Of a stretch of 64,000 nt of DNA, positions 16,491 through 25,300 are shown piece by piece. This stretch comes from JAXGPX01 sp040766745. GTDB lineage: Bacteria; Bacillota; Sulfobacillia; Fermentithermobacillales; Fermentithermobacillaceae. Below the pieces are notes generated by a model that saw only the letters and a program-made list of their open reading frames with translations, made no database searches and was not told the DNA's origin. The translations under genes and the position numbers were made by a program. The DNA lies in contig JAXGPX010000002.1 in NCBI GenBank assembly GCA_040766745.1, forward strand, positions 434,001-498,000, given 5' to 3'. Numbering within the stretch: position 1 is the first letter of the stretch; each line of letters starts with the position of its first letter.

Positions 16491-16554
16491 CTCCGTTGAC
16501 ATATGCAAATAGAATATACCTTGAATTTAGGAAACCAATCCCGGCTCGCCGTTT

Positions 16555-17007
16555 TTACAATTGGCTGCCGTTGTTTGAGCCGTTTCCCGGAGGTGTAGGC
16601 GGGAATAGCTGGTTTTTCAGAGGAACAAGGAACTTCTGTCTTATAGATTTCGCGGCAATTAGTACAGTCTTCCTGACTTTACGGAGAAACCGGCGCATAG
16701 TCTTGAAGCAGGATAAGAATATTGAGTAAGCCAGATCTCCCACAAGGGCATTGGTCATTATAAATCCGGCACTTAGGGATACAGGAATGTAAAGCCTCAT
16801 TTCGCCGTAGTTTACAACGAAGATTATGCATCCAAGGACTAGTAGCAGAAATCCAGCCACTAGAGCATCTAGCAAGTGGCGGGTGATTTTCCCGGGTGAG
16901 GCCACTGCTCTTAAGGCTGTGTAGGCTTGGAATAAGATATTGTACAAGATGCCTGAAAAGAAAAGGACGGCAACTCTCCACAGCTGAACTTCCACAGGTG
17001 TACGCAT
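16555..17007 (-). CDS. yabQ: Spore cortex biosynthesis protein YabQ
   Basis: A 150-residue membrane protein matching YabQ, which in Bacillus is needed for spore cortex formation and sits in the forespore outer membrane. It begins MRTPVEVQLWRVAVLFFSGILYNILFQ and has three or four hydrophobic segments (about residues 10-30, 45-68 and 72-98). A basic region and a Pro/Gly/Asn-rich tail (PPTPPGNGSNNG) follow, which may be an extension created near the repeat element. The start is two bases after the yabP stop, so the two are cotranscribed. Confidence 0.85.
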   Translation of the reverse strand: MRTPVEVQLWRVAVLFFSGILYNILFQAYTALRAVASPGKITRHLLDALVAGFLLLVLGCIIFVVNYGEMRLYIPVSLSAGFIMTNALVGDLAYSIFLSCFKTMRRFLRKVRKTVLIAAKSIRQKFLVPLKNQLFPPTPPGNGSNNGSQL

Positions 17008-17009
17008 GG

Positions 17010-17309
17010 CTAACGGAAGATCTTCTGCAAGAATGAACCATCTCTTTGCCTGCCCCTGGCCCGATCTGATGACGAGTATTCCAGTGACATGACCAAGCCC
17101 TCAAGTATCATCTGTCCTCTGTCCAGATCAAGACTTGTAATATGAAAATCTTCACCTACTAAGGCAAGCATTCCCATGTCGGTCTCGACGACTACCTGCC
17201 GTTCATCAAAACTCTCAACATGCATAATTCCTGTCAGGCGAACTGATTCTCTCTGCATGATCTCTACTTTGTGTGCCTTTTCGTCAACCGGGTACTGATC
17301 CAAAGCCAT
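17010..17309 (-). CDS. yabP: Sporulation protein YabP
   Basis: A 99-residue protein of the YabP/YqfC family: after a short leader it has VRLTGIMHVESFDERQVVVETDMGMLALVGEDFHITSLDLDRGQMILEG, the family's beta-rich core. YabP is sigma-E controlled and required for spore coat/cortex assembly in Bacillus. GGAGG is only three bases before ATG 17309 but nine bases before a TTG two codons further, so the true start may be TTG 17303. The gene leads a minus-strand yabP-yabQ pair. Confidence 0.88.
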   Translation of the reverse strand: MALDQYPVDEKAHKVEIMQRESVRLTGIMHVESFDERQVVVETDMGMLALVGEDFHITSLDLDRGQMILEGLVMSLEYSSSDRARGRQRDGSFLQKIFR

Positions 17310-17612
17310 ACACCTCCACGCGGTATCTAAGCCCTATTTAGTATCCTAATTATGCTGAGCGTGATAATATATGACACTGGGTTTTAAGTCAGGTGGCATA
17401 TTCCATTGAAAAGAGATAAAGTAATATATGTATGAGTGATGATGCATGGTATTGACTTAGGTACATCTGTCAGTACATTTTTGATACGATTGAGTGCAGC
17501 GGAATGTAATGGCAGTAGCCGGATTGCCCTGAATTCTTGACACTCAAAATATGCATCACCTATAATCAGTTTGCCGGATTTATCAAAAGATGCCGGGAGG
17601 AATGTCGGAGGT
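17310..17612. other. Divergent intergenic region between yabP and yabR
   Basis: About 300 bases with no gene. It should hold the yabP promoter (minus strand) and contains the yabR promoter at 17537-17566. It is also the right-hand junction region of the inverted yabP-divIC block. No long inverted repeat that could explain the inversion was seen. Confidence 0.5.
17537..17566 (+). promoter_or_regulatory. Near-consensus sigma-A promoter of yabR and tRNA-Leu
   Basis: TTGACA (17537-17542) and TATAAT (17561-17566) are both perfect hexamers, separated by 18 bases. The transcript would begin near 17573, 40 bases before the yabR ATG, and can run on into tRNA-Leu. Confidence 0.85.
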
Positions 17613-18005
17613 ATGGCCCTCGAAGTAGGAGCGATTATAGAGGGAGTCGTTACTGGAGTTACAAATTTCGGTGCTTTTGTGAGCTTGCCTGACGGTAAGA
17701 CAGGTCTGGTTCACATCTCTGAGATCGCTGACGCGTATGTTAAGGATATCAATGAATATGTGAAGAGGAACGACAGGGTTAGGGTTAAGGTTCTGTCAGT
17801 GGATCCTTCAGGTAAGATTGGACTGAGTATTAAGCAGGCCAGCCCAACCTACCGTCCAAGGTCTGCTCCTGATCCCCGCCGTTCTAGGGCAAGTTTTGAA
17901 GACAAGCTTGCGCGCTTTATGAAAGAAAGCGATGAACGTCAAGCTGATCTTAGGAAGAACGCAGATTCTAAGCGTGGAGGACGCGGATCGCGCCGGGAGC
18001 TCTAG
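17613..18005 (+). CDS. yabR: S1-domain RNA-binding protein (YabR family)
   Basis: The 130-residue protein starts with a single S1 RNA-binding domain, GAIIEGVVTGVTNFGAFVSL...GLVHISEIADAYVKDI...RVRVKVLSVD. A basic, disordered C-terminal half rich in Arg, Ser and Lys ends RGGRGSRREL. This matches YabR, named for its place in the divIC region. The function is unknown beyond presumed RNA binding. ATG 17613 is chosen because the promoter's transcription start lies downstream of the alternative TTG at 17571, and GGGAGG precedes the ATG by 12 bases. Confidence 0.9.
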   Translation: MALEVGAIIEGVVTGVTNFGAFVSLPDGKTGLVHISEIADAYVKDINEYVKRNDRVRVKVLSVDPSGKIGLSIKQASPTYRPRSAPDPRRSRASFEDKLARFMKESDERQADLRKNADSKRGGRGSRREL

Positions 18006-18010
18006 ATAAA

Positions 18011-18098
18011 GCCGGGGTGTTGGAATCGGTAGACAATGGGGACTTAAAATCCCTTGGGCCTTAGGCCCGTGCGGGTTCAAATCCCGCCCCCGGCACCA
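18011..18098 (+). tRNA. tRNA-Leu (anticodon TAA)
   Basis: The acceptor stem GCCGGGG pairs with CCCCGGC and is followed by encoded ACCA. The T-loop GGTTCAAATCC and a long variable arm (TTGGGCCTTAGGCCCGT) are those of a class II leucine tRNA. The anticodon loop CTTAAAA gives TAA. It begins six bases after the yabR stop and probably shares its promoter. Confidence 0.95.
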
Positions 18099-18304
18099 TC
18101 CCCTGCTCGAATGACCGCTGAATCAAGTACCTCAGTCGCAAAGAATCGAATCATGGTTTCTTCAGAATCACACTTGCCTCGCCAGGCCTTCTGCGCCTGC
18201 AATTCTGCAAGTTGCAGATTGTACTGCATTGATAACTGCTGCATATACTTGGGTGGATAGTGTTCCATTCATTTCTTCGTGATATCGTTGGGTGGTTGTT
18301 CATT

Positions 18305-18838
18305 ATGAGAACCCTGGAAGATGCAGTATGGACATATTTCGGTTACCCCAATGAACACTGGACGGACAAATGCAGTAATTGTCGCAAGAAGGTCATAGAA
18401 GAAAAGCTGCCGGCCTCTCTAGTGCCGGAATGCATCAATTGCTGGAAAATCGAGATTTGGAGCCAGAGCCCCTGGTTAATGCAGTTTGGCCTTTCAAGCA
18501 CGGATCCGGGCTTTCTTTTTGGATTAGCCTGTAAGCTGGCACTAGCTCTGGATACAGGCGGGCCGTTTGTCGCAAAACTGTCGAAGTACCCGATTCAAGT
18601 AGTTAGGTCGGGTGAGCCCCTGAACCAGTATCCAAAGGCGGCTACTGATAGGCTGCTAATGGTTTACGCCTCTTCAATCAGCGAAAGAGATGAGCTCCTG
18701 CAGGCAATATGCCGTGCATTGGGCATAAGCCACTTGCTAGGCCCAAATATTCCTGTTCGGCGCGGATGCTGGTTATACGACGGTTTTTTGGGGCCGTGGC
18801 AGGAATGGTATCAAATAGACAAGGACAGTATGTTGTAG
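18305..18838 (+). CDS. Hypothetical protein with two CxxC pairs
   Basis: Unrecognised. From ATG 18305 the product has 177 residues. It has two CxxC pairs about 20 residues apart (CSNC and CINC, residues 24-46 of this start), which could bind one zinc ion. The body is rich in Trp, Tyr and Pro, and no signal peptide or membrane segment is certain. A GTG/ATG-type upstream extension to 18260 exists but has no ribosome site; GGTGG lies upstream of the chosen ATG. It is the first gene of the accessory region between the tRNA genes and may be a transferred gene. The reading frame is intact and composition resembles the surroundings, so it is probably real. Confidence 0.6.
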   Translation: MRTLEDAVWTYFGYPNEHWTDKCSNCRKKVIEEKLPASLVPECINCWKIEIWSQSPWLMQFGLSSTDPGFLFGLACKLALALDTGGPFVAKLSKYPIQVVRSGEPLNQYPKAATDRLLMVYASSISERDELLQAICRALGISHLLGPNIPVRRGCWLYDGFLGPWQEWYQIDKDSML

Positions 18839-18873
18839 CACTCGGACTGATGGCCGCCGTGTCAGCGATATAG

Positions 18874-18945
18874 CCCGGGCAAAGGCAGTAATTTGCCAGC
18901 GCCTGGCTATTTGTGAATTTGGGAACAAAGCAGCCTTTACCTGGG
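18874..18945 (+). other. Branched RNA-like fold upstream of the DUF3298 gene
   Basis: CCCGG (18874-18878) can pair with CTGGG (18941-18945), and AAAGGC (18881-18886) with GCCTTT (18933-18938). Inside, GCCAG-CGC-CTGGC (18895-18907) and TTTGT...ACAAA (18910-18929) form two side hairpins: a three-way junction. The gene starts 150 bases further on. No known riboswitch consensus was recognised. Confidence 0.3.
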
Positions 18946-19095
18946 TCATAATAAGCTAGTGGAATGAACTTGACGGCATAGCACCTAACAAGAAGGATCT
19001 GTAGTAGCATGTTAGACAACCTCTCGCCGCTAAGGACATTCTGTGGGATCTGAATATCGCTCTAGCAGGAGTGAACCAGTAAAGGATGTGATTCT

Positions 19096-20628
19096 TTGTC
19101 AAAACGTACTACCTATCTACTAATTGCTGTAGCGGTCTTTCTGTCGGCCGTCTCAGGCACAATATCCCCGGTTCTTGCAGGTGGCAACCAGATCAGTCTC
19201 TGGATGAACGGTGAACTTATGTCTTCTGTCTATGCGGTGCTGGAGGAAAGCACCACAGTCGTAGATCTTGAAGCCTTATGTGACGCTCTGGGCTTTGGCC
19301 GTACAAGCGAAGAAAAGCAGGTTACTGTTACAGGCAGGGGTAGGGAGATAACAGTAACTCTGGGAGAAGGAACTATTCTCATGAACGGCTGCAAAATCTG
19401 GGTTTATCCTGAGCCTCGCCAAGAAGACGGAAGAATACTTATTCCAATAAGATTATTTATGGAAAATATGGGCTACCGAGTCCAATGGGTTTCAAGGGAT
19501 CTTGGAGTCATTCTATCTCGTATTCAAGAGAACGCAGGGATTTCAATAACCACACGCCAGGATGAGATTGATACTGAGCATCTTAAGGCTGACTTGCAAT
19601 GGCCATACATTTCGGGGTTGCCGTCTGAATCCGCAGAATCTCTGAACAAGTATTTCAGAGACAGGCTTTCTTCCCTAATTGAAGAAGGGCGTCAGGCAGG
19701 AGAAGACTTGGCTTCTGCCGGGCTCAAGGATAGATGGGCAGAGATAGTCACCGGATATAGAGTTATGAGCAATGAATCTGGGATAGTCAGCATTTTGCTG
19801 AGTGATTACATCTACAGCGGCGGTGCTCACGGAATGACCATCCGTACAGGAGTAACGCTTAATGCCGAGACAGGCCAGGTTTACAGATTCAAGGATTTGT
19901 TCAAGGCCGAATCTGATTATGAGGATATCGTAAACAACGAAATTAAGAGGCAGATGAAAGCGAGGGGCATGACAGAGATACTTCTTGCTCCGTTTGAAAC
20001 CATTAATCCTGATCAGGAATTCTATATTCAAGATGATAACCTGGTTATTTTCTTTGACCTGTACGAATACACCCCATACGCTTTTGGATTTCCGGAATTC
20101 AGGATTCCGTTGACATTGCTGGGCAATGTTCTTTCGGACGAGTTTGCCGCTGCTGCCCTGCCTCTGATTCAAGAGTCACAGTTAAAATTAGCCACGGCTG
20201 ATTGGCTAAGGACTGAGCAGTCCTCTTCAGATGAAACGCTGGCTTTCTATGCTCTTATCGACCTTAACAACGATGGCCTGAAAGATGGCCTGGTGCTTCT
20301 TGGCGGGCCCAATTGGACGGGATCCGGGGGGAGCACATTGCTTGTATTTGAGGCGAAGCCGAAGGGGCAAGGTGGGCCGGACCTATACACTCCCTTTGAG
20401 TTCGTATCAAGGACTACGCTTGTAAATCCTCCGATTGTTGTAGGCGAGATTACCTCTAATGGCTGGAAAGAAATTTACGTTTATGTATCAGGTGGAGGAG
20501 CCCAGTCTGGTTGGGTGGCTCTGAGGTTTGACGGTTCAGAGTACCCACTTAATCCATCTATACAAGAGAGATTGTCTACAGACCGGAGATTAGAGGGCGT
20601 TAAGGTGTTTCTATCGGTAGCAGAGTGA
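19096..20628 (+). CDS. Secreted protein with copper-amine-oxidase N-terminal-like and DUF3298 domains
   Basis: The 510-residue product begins with a signal peptide (TYLLIAVAVFLSAVSGTISPVLA, cleavage near residue 28). It is followed by a copper amine oxidase N-terminal-like stalk domain (about residues 32-145, with VDLEALCDALGF and ILIPIRLFMENMGYRVQW). Next is a PdaC/DUF4163-DUF3298 module (about residues 150-350) with LSDYIYSGGAHGMT. A C-terminal domain contains DLNNDGLKDG, a calcium-loop-like motif, and VSGGGAQSGW. These domains are usual in extracytoplasmic proteins of Clostridia; the molecular function is unknown. TTG 19096 is preceded by AAAGGATG. No neighbour suggests a pathway. Confidence 0.8.
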   Translation: MSKRTTYLLIAVAVFLSAVSGTISPVLAGGNQISLWMNGELMSSVYAVLEESTTVVDLEALCDALGFGRTSEEKQVTVTGRGREITVTLGEGTILMNGCKIWVYPEPRQEDGRILIPIRLFMENMGYRVQWVSRDLGVILSRIQENAGISITTRQDEIDTEHLKADLQWPYISGLPSESAESLNKYFRDRLSSLIEEGRQAGEDLASAGLKDRWAEIVTGYRVMSNESGIVSILLSDYIYSGGAHGMTIRTGVTLNAETGQVYRFKDLFKAESDYEDIVNNEIKRQMKARGMTEILLAPFETINPDQEFYIQDDNLVIFFDLYEYTPYAFGFPEFRIPLTLLGNVLSDEFAAAALPLIQESQLKLATADWLRTEQSSSDETLAFYALIDLNNDGLKDGLVLLGGPNWTGSGGSTLLVFEAKPKGQGGPDLYTPFEFVSRTTLVNPPIVVGEITSNGWKEIYVYVSGGGAQSGWVALRFDGSEYPLNPSIQERLSTDRRLEGVKVFLSVAE

Positions 20629-20722
20629 TATGACATGTCCGGGCTTCCTGAGCCGGCTTGTCGCATATGGGAATAATTAAGGTCTACGAGCCACTCTAGC
20701 TGTTTTGCGAAATTGGCAGTGC

Positions 20723-20762
20723 AGAGGCAGGGCACTTACCTGTATGGGGAGTCCCTGCCTCT
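20723..20762. terminator. Hairpin between convergent genes
   Basis: AGAGGCAGGG (20723-20732) and CCCTGCCTCT (20753-20762) form a perfect 10-bp stem with a 20-base loop. It lies between the end of the plus-strand DUF3298 gene and the end of the minus-strand creatininase gene, so it may end transcription from both sides; the T-tracts are weak. Confidence 0.5.
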
Positions 20763-20806
20763 ATGTTATGGTTTTCGGGAACTCGGCGGCTGGGTTCTTG
20801 GTAAGC

Positions 20807-21595
20807 TTACTTTAGCAGTTGATGCCAGTTACTGCGTACGAAATTCCAGCCTGTGGCGTCCATTTCGATAAGGAATTTGCTAAGGTAGTTTGACAAGTAT
20901 TCTACGATGAGTTGGCCCTTCTCGGCAGTTGCGTTTTTGGGGTCGCCTGTCGCACCTGTTTTTGAGATTTCTGGAATTCTGGTAAAGAGTTTGATTTCCG
21001 GCGGTGATTTCGGCCATTCACCCTCGGCTATGTTCATGTCCACAAGTTCAGGAGCCAGATAGAGGGCCGTGGATGTTTCGGCTTCACCTGCGTGGCCTAT
21101 GCCAAAGTCCTCGCCGAATACGCCTGGAGGGCAAAGCTTCGGGCCTGATATCCACCATGCCATCGATGCTGCTATTTTGGCATTAGGGTATGCCTTTCTG
21201 ATTTTCCGTGTTGCTATGTCTATGGCAGAGTTATTGCCACCGTGTCCATTGATGATCATAAAACGGCTTATTCCTTGTTCAATACATGATTCTATTGCCT
21301 CGAAGATGACCTGTGACAAGGTTTCGGCAGTAAGGGTTATGGTGAACGGATACGGCATTAGGCCGTCGCTAACACCAAAGTGAATAGGGGGAAGAAGAAG
21401 AGCACCAGGTGTTTTTCTGGCAACTTCTTCAGCTATTCCGTATGCAGCAAAGGTATCGGTTCCCATTGGAAGGTGGTAGGCATGGTTTTCGGTTGCCCCG
21501 GTGACCAGGATGGCTTTGTCAAAATGCTCCTTTTCAAATCTGTGCCTTGACAGGCGTTCCAATTTGAAATCCTCTTCTTGCCGGAAATCCTTCAT
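20807..21595 (-). CDS. Creatininase-family amidohydrolase
   Basis: The 262-residue protein belongs to the creatininase/MftE/ArfB family of metal-dependent amidohydrolases. Visible metal and active-site motifs are TENHAYHLPMGTDTF (about residues 34-48), FMIINGHGGNNSAI (about residues 111-124) and GIGHAGEAETS (about residues 166-176). Family members act on creatinine, mycofactocin precursors or formamidopyrimidines; which applies here cannot be told. ATG 21595 follows GGGGCTGA. It stands alone with no obvious partner genes. Confidence 0.85.
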   Translation of the reverse strand: MKDFRQEEDFKLERLSRHRFEKEHFDKAILVTGATENHAYHLPMGTDTFAAYGIAEEVARKTPGALLLPPIHFGVSDGLMPYPFTITLTAETLSQVIFEAIESCIEQGISRFMIINGHGGNNSAIDIATRKIRKAYPNAKIAASMAWWISGPKLCPPGVFGEDFGIGHAGEAETSTALYLAPELVDMNIAEGEWPKSPPEIKLFTRIPEISKTGATGDPKNATAEKGQLIVEYLSNYLSKFLIEMDATGWNFVRSNWHQLLK

Positions 21596-21762
21596 TTGAT
21601 ATCAGCCCCTCTGTTTGGGTAATATTCGCTCGACCAAATCCTCCGGTTACAGACAGTATATCCTAACTGCGTGTTACCGCGTTATTGAAACTGTTGCCCA
21701 TCCGTGGAGAAATCCGCGCTAAGAATAGGCCCGAATTCTATATTGTCCCGGGTAGAATCACG

Positions 21763-21790
21763 AAGCCCCCGGCCCTAGTGCCGGGGGCTT
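21763..21790 (-). terminator. Terminator hairpin of the S8 protease gene
   Basis: AAGCCCCCGGC (21763-21773) and GCCGGGGGCTT (21780-21790) make an 11-bp GC-rich stem with a six-base loop, 42 bases beyond the protease stop codon on the minus strand. Confidence 0.65.
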
Positions 21791-21831
21791 GAAGGCATCC
21801 TCAAGAGGTGAGGGTAATCTGATGCCTCAGT

Positions 21832-24800
21832 TCAAAACTGACTGGATGAGTTATCGGAAAGGTTCTCTGCAAATCGCTGCAATATAGCAGCTACCTCAGC
21901 CCGGGTGGCGACGCTTTGGGGCTCAAGGCGATTACCAGGTTTTCCGTCAATCAGTCCTGTTGCGACGGCCCATTCCATAGCTTCGTAAGCCCAAGGGGAT
22001 ATACCGTACCTATCCACAAAGCCGGACAAGTCCTTTTCCCTTCCATCAATGGAAATGCCGGCTGTCGTGGCATAACGGAAGAGCATAGTTACCAGCTGCT
22101 CCCGGGTAATGCTGTCTACCGGATGGAACCCTGATCCATGGCCGGTAACGATGCCTTCTCTCTTGGCCCAGAGGACTGCGTCAGTGTACCAGCTGTTTTC
22201 CGGCACATCTGAAAAGGATGTTCCGGTACCGTGAGGTTTGCCTGCCAGACGGTGGAGTACCGTTACCAGCATGGCCCTGGTCATGCTTTCTTCAGGCTGG
22301 AAGGAGTGATCAGAGACGCCTACAAACAGGCCGTTGGCACACACAAATTCCACACTGCTGTAATACCATCTATCAGCACTTACATCCTGAAAGGGATTCT
22401 CCCACAACAGTACCAGGGGAGGCTCGGGCTCCGGATCAGGTGTTACCGGGCCAGCTCCACCGCCGCCACTCATACCGCCACCGCCCCAGCTTCCACCGCT
22501 GCTTCCACCGTTGTTTCCACCACCTGTACTGTCACCGCTTGTTGGAGTCCATTTGGCGTAAAGGGTAATGATGCTGTCCACAGGGTCCAGAGCACCGGTT
22601 ACAGGAGTGCTGCCTGTTACTTTTGTGCCATTGCCATCCTCTCCGGTGTACCAGCCGTCAAAGGTATAACCACTCTCGGCCGGAGGTGTGGGAAGAGTCA
22701 CCGTGTCCCCTTGCCGGACCGCCTCAACCCTGTGGTACTCTGTACCGCCGGTAAGGAAGCGAACGTTGTACTTGGGGGTGCTATCGATGACGCTCAGAGC
22801 GAGCGCGACAGTATTTGACGCATCATCCCGTCCGTCACTGAACACAAAGAGCATATTATGAATTCCTTCAGCCAATGAGGCGAGATAGGCTGGGCAGAGA
22901 GTGAGCTCGCCGTTTCCGCCCTCAACAACAGGTAAGCCGGAGAACACATAGTCGGTGCCCTCTTCCAACACTGAATCCCCGCTTTTCAAGGAGAGCAGGG
23001 TGTTTCCGAATAGATTGAGGGTCACCCGGAGGCCTTCTTCTGAGGCGCTGGCTTTATCGAATGAGGCGGTGACAGGCTCAATACCGGAGTCACTGACAGG
23101 GAGAGGAGCTACGTCGATGTGGATGGTGACATCCTGGGCACTGTCAAACTGACCGTCATTGGCCCTTAGCATAAGCGTCACCTGTGTTCCCGCGTCAGCG
23201 AACCCCGGAGTATATGTAAGGCTATCTCCATCGATTTCCGCTGTACCGGAGCCTGTGACTGAGGAGACAGAATAGGCCAGAGCATCGCTATCGTCGGTAA
23301 ACCAGCCGGATACGGCTGCGACATAGGGAATCAACGGCGTCTTGCCATCATAGGAGGAGGGCGTAGCGGAACCCGACTGAAACTCCTGTTCGCCCACGAC
23401 AAGAGGGGCTGCATTCTCTGATATAACAATCCGGATCGTATACTTTACGGTTATGTCCTTCCCGGCTTCAAAGGACACGGTCCAAGCGGCACCTCCAGAC
23501 TCGGGGACCGGCGCGACAATGGCGGTTTCTCCGTTTGCAGGGATAGCCCGGATGTCCTCATCAGTTATGGCGGTAACGTCCGTGCCGCAAGGCAGCTCGG
23601 CAACATAGGTCATGCCGGTATCGTCACTGTTGTCTGCCACGGCTGAGATTCCTAAAACGGTAACGCTGGAGAGCGCTGAGTCGGCCTTGTTGTACCATTT
23701 GGCGTAGTATGTTGCATCACCCACCGAACCTGGGGGGACGGCGTCAAGAGCCGTGCCGGCATAGCCGGGGTCAGAATACCATCCCTCGAAGATATGCCCG
23801 TCGCGAACGGGGATCGGGAGCACTACCGGAGACAACCGGTTGATTGTGTAGGCCGCAGGGTAGTCCGTCCCTGCCACCCCTTCGATGCTGCCGTCGCCGC
23901 AGTCGTAGTTTATGGCATAGGGCCTAGAGAGGGCCTGAACCAGGCGGCCGATATTCACCAGGCCGTAGCCGTAGGAGGTATCGTAACCGGCGTCGCCACG
24001 GTCCTCTGAAGAGTCGCGCAAGAGTGTACGAAAGCCCTCGCCATCGATGGCAGAGTCCGTCTGTTTAACCATGACGGCCATGGCTGAAACCATGGAGGCC
24101 GAGTAGGAAGTACCACTACCATTAAGGTAGGAACGTGTGTCGGTGTAGCCCAGGCCGGGTACGCCGCTACCCGGTGCCGCCACAAAAACACTGGAATTGC
24201 GCTGGGACCTAGGGTCCACTGTACCCCTCTGGTCAACCATACCTACACCTGTCACGCAGTCAAAAGCGGCCGGATAGTAAAGGGTGTTGCTGCCGCCGTT
24301 GCCTGCTGCGGCCACAAGAATAATTCCCTGCGCAGCAGCCTCCTCCAGTTTTTCCTCAAGGGGAAGGAGTACTGCTTCGTTGGTGCCGCCGAAGCTCATG
24401 TTGATGACATCTACATTTTGCTCCATGGCATAGCCGATAGCACTTAGAACAGTGGACACCATGCCGCTGCCGCTGTTGTAATCCCCACTGCCATCGCTGC
24501 TAAAGCACCGCAAGGAAAGAATATTCACCTGGTCAGTCAGGCCGGCAAGGCCCTTTTCATTGTTTCCCTGAGATGCCAGTATACCGGTGACAAATGTACC
24601 GTGGCCTGTGCGGTCATCGTAGGAGGCGGAGTTTTCCGGAAGCCCGAGGAAACTGTATCCTCCAATGAGTTCATAGTTCAAGTCCTCATGCTCCCGGTAG
24701 ATCCCTGAGTCAATGACAGCCACCGTAACATCCTTACCGGTCAACCCGGCATCCCAAGCGCCGGCGGCCTCTATCAGGTCCAAATACCATTGCTGCGCCA

Positions 24801-25170
24801 CCAGGGGATCATTGGTCAGGGGATCACCAAGCGTGGTATCCAGAAGTTCCAATTCGGCATTAGGGCCTGCATATTCAACCAACCCTGCGTCCAGCAAGTC
24901 CCTGATATCTTCCAAACTCTCCACTGTGTAGAAGCCCTGGGCAAACGCAATGGGAACCGGGCCTCGCTCCACGGTTGTGAAAAGAGAAAAACGCGTGGGA
25001 ACCTTATCGTTAAGACGGATTATATAGCCGTTCTCTTTCCCAGAGCTCTCCGGGAGATCGGCGGAAAGGCCCTGGGCGGCAAAAGCCAGAGCGGTGACCG
25101 GAGGAGTTGCGATGCCGAGACAAATCGCTGCCGCCAGGAGCATGAGAAGCATACGAGAAACTGCTTTCAT
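21832..25170 (-). CDS. Subtilisin-like (S8) serine protease with S-layer homology domains
   Basis: The 1112-residue surface protease starts with a signal peptide (RMLLMLLAAAICLGIATPPVTALA). The S8 domain spans about residues 115-425 with Asp154 (VAVIDSG), His190 (GHGTFVTG), Asn291 (AAGNGGSN) and Ser355 (GSGTSYSASM), so it looks active. An InlB/Listeria-Bacteroides repeat follows (GHIFEGWYSD...YYAKW), then Ig/cadherin-like domains and a second InlB repeat (GYTFDGWYTG...LYAKW). A Gly/Ser linker leads to three SLH domains (from about residue 930; NPFQDVSADRWYYSSVEF, SFSDVPENSWYTDAV, SPWAYEAMEWAV), which anchor proteins to cell-wall polymers. GGAGGG precedes ATG 25170. The neighbour is the giant SLH protein, possibly its substrate or partner. 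Confidence 0.9.
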   Translation of the reverse strand: MKAVSRMLLMLLAAAICLGIATPPVTALAFAAQGLSADLPESSGKENGYIIRLNDKVPTRFSLFTTVERGPVPIAFAQGFYTVESLEDIRDLLDAGLVEYAGPNAELELLDTTLGDPLTNDPLVAQQWYLDLIEAAGAWDAGLTGKDVTVAVIDSGIYREHEDLNYELIGGYSFLGLPENSASYDDRTGHGTFVTGILASQGNNEKGLAGLTDQVNILSLRCFSSDGSGDYNSGSGMVSTVLSAIGYAMEQNVDVINMSFGGTNEAVLLPLEEKLEEAAAQGIILVAAAGNGGSNTLYYPAAFDCVTGVGMVDQRGTVDPRSQRNSSVFVAAPGSGVPGLGYTDTRSYLNGSGTSYSASMVSAMAVMVKQTDSAIDGEGFRTLLRDSSEDRGDAGYDTSYGYGLVNIGRLVQALSRPYAINYDCGDGSIEGVAGTDYPAAYTINRLSPVVLPIPVRDGHIFEGWYSDPGYAGTALDAVPPGSVGDATYYAKWYNKADSALSSVTVLGISAVADNSDDTGMTYVAELPCGTDVTAITDEDIRAIPANGETAIVAPVPESGGAAWTVSFEAGKDITVKYTIRIVISENAAPLVVGEQEFQSGSATPSSYDGKTPLIPYVAAVSGWFTDDSDALAYSVSSVTGSGTAEIDGDSLTYTPGFADAGTQVTLMLRANDGQFDSAQDVTIHIDVAPLPVSDSGIEPVTASFDKASASEEGLRVTLNLFGNTLLSLKSGDSVLEEGTDYVFSGLPVVEGGNGELTLCPAYLASLAEGIHNMLFVFSDGRDDASNTVALALSVIDSTPKYNVRFLTGGTEYHRVEAVRQGDTVTLPTPPAESGYTFDGWYTGEDGNGTKVTGSTPVTGALDPVDSIITLYAKWTPTSGDSTGGGNNGGSSGGSWGGGGMSGGGGAGPVTPDPEPEPPLVLLWENPFQDVSADRWYYSSVEFVCANGLFVGVSDHSFQPEESMTRAMLVTVLHRLAGKPHGTGTSFSDVPENSWYTDAVLWAKREGIVTGHGSGFHPVDSITREQLVTMLFRYATTAGISIDGREKDLSGFVDRYGISPWAYEAMEWAVATGLIDGKPGNRLEPQSVATRAEVAAILQRFAENLSDNSSSQF

Positions 25171-25259
25171 GGTATCCCTCCTTTGTATTGCAGATTGTTT
25201 TGGATTTTATAGGCAGGCAGGGTGTGAAACGAAATCTACAGCTGTCTTGCCTGCCCCAG

Positions 25260-25289
25260 GGGAGGCCGGAGCCTGTGCCCCGGCCTCCC
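25260..25289 (-). terminator. GC-rich hairpin after the giant surface protein gene
   Basis: GGGAGGCCGG (25260-25269) pairs with CCGGCCTCCC (25280-25289). It lies 12 bases beyond the stop of the giant gene. No T-tract follows on the minus strand, so termination is likely but not certain. Confidence 0.5.
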
Positions 25290-25300
25290 TGGATTGTGTG

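Noticed and set aside
16439..16729. Plus-strand 96-codon frame
   Set aside because: It runs antisense across the end of yabQ and the repeat edge and has no recognisable protein features.
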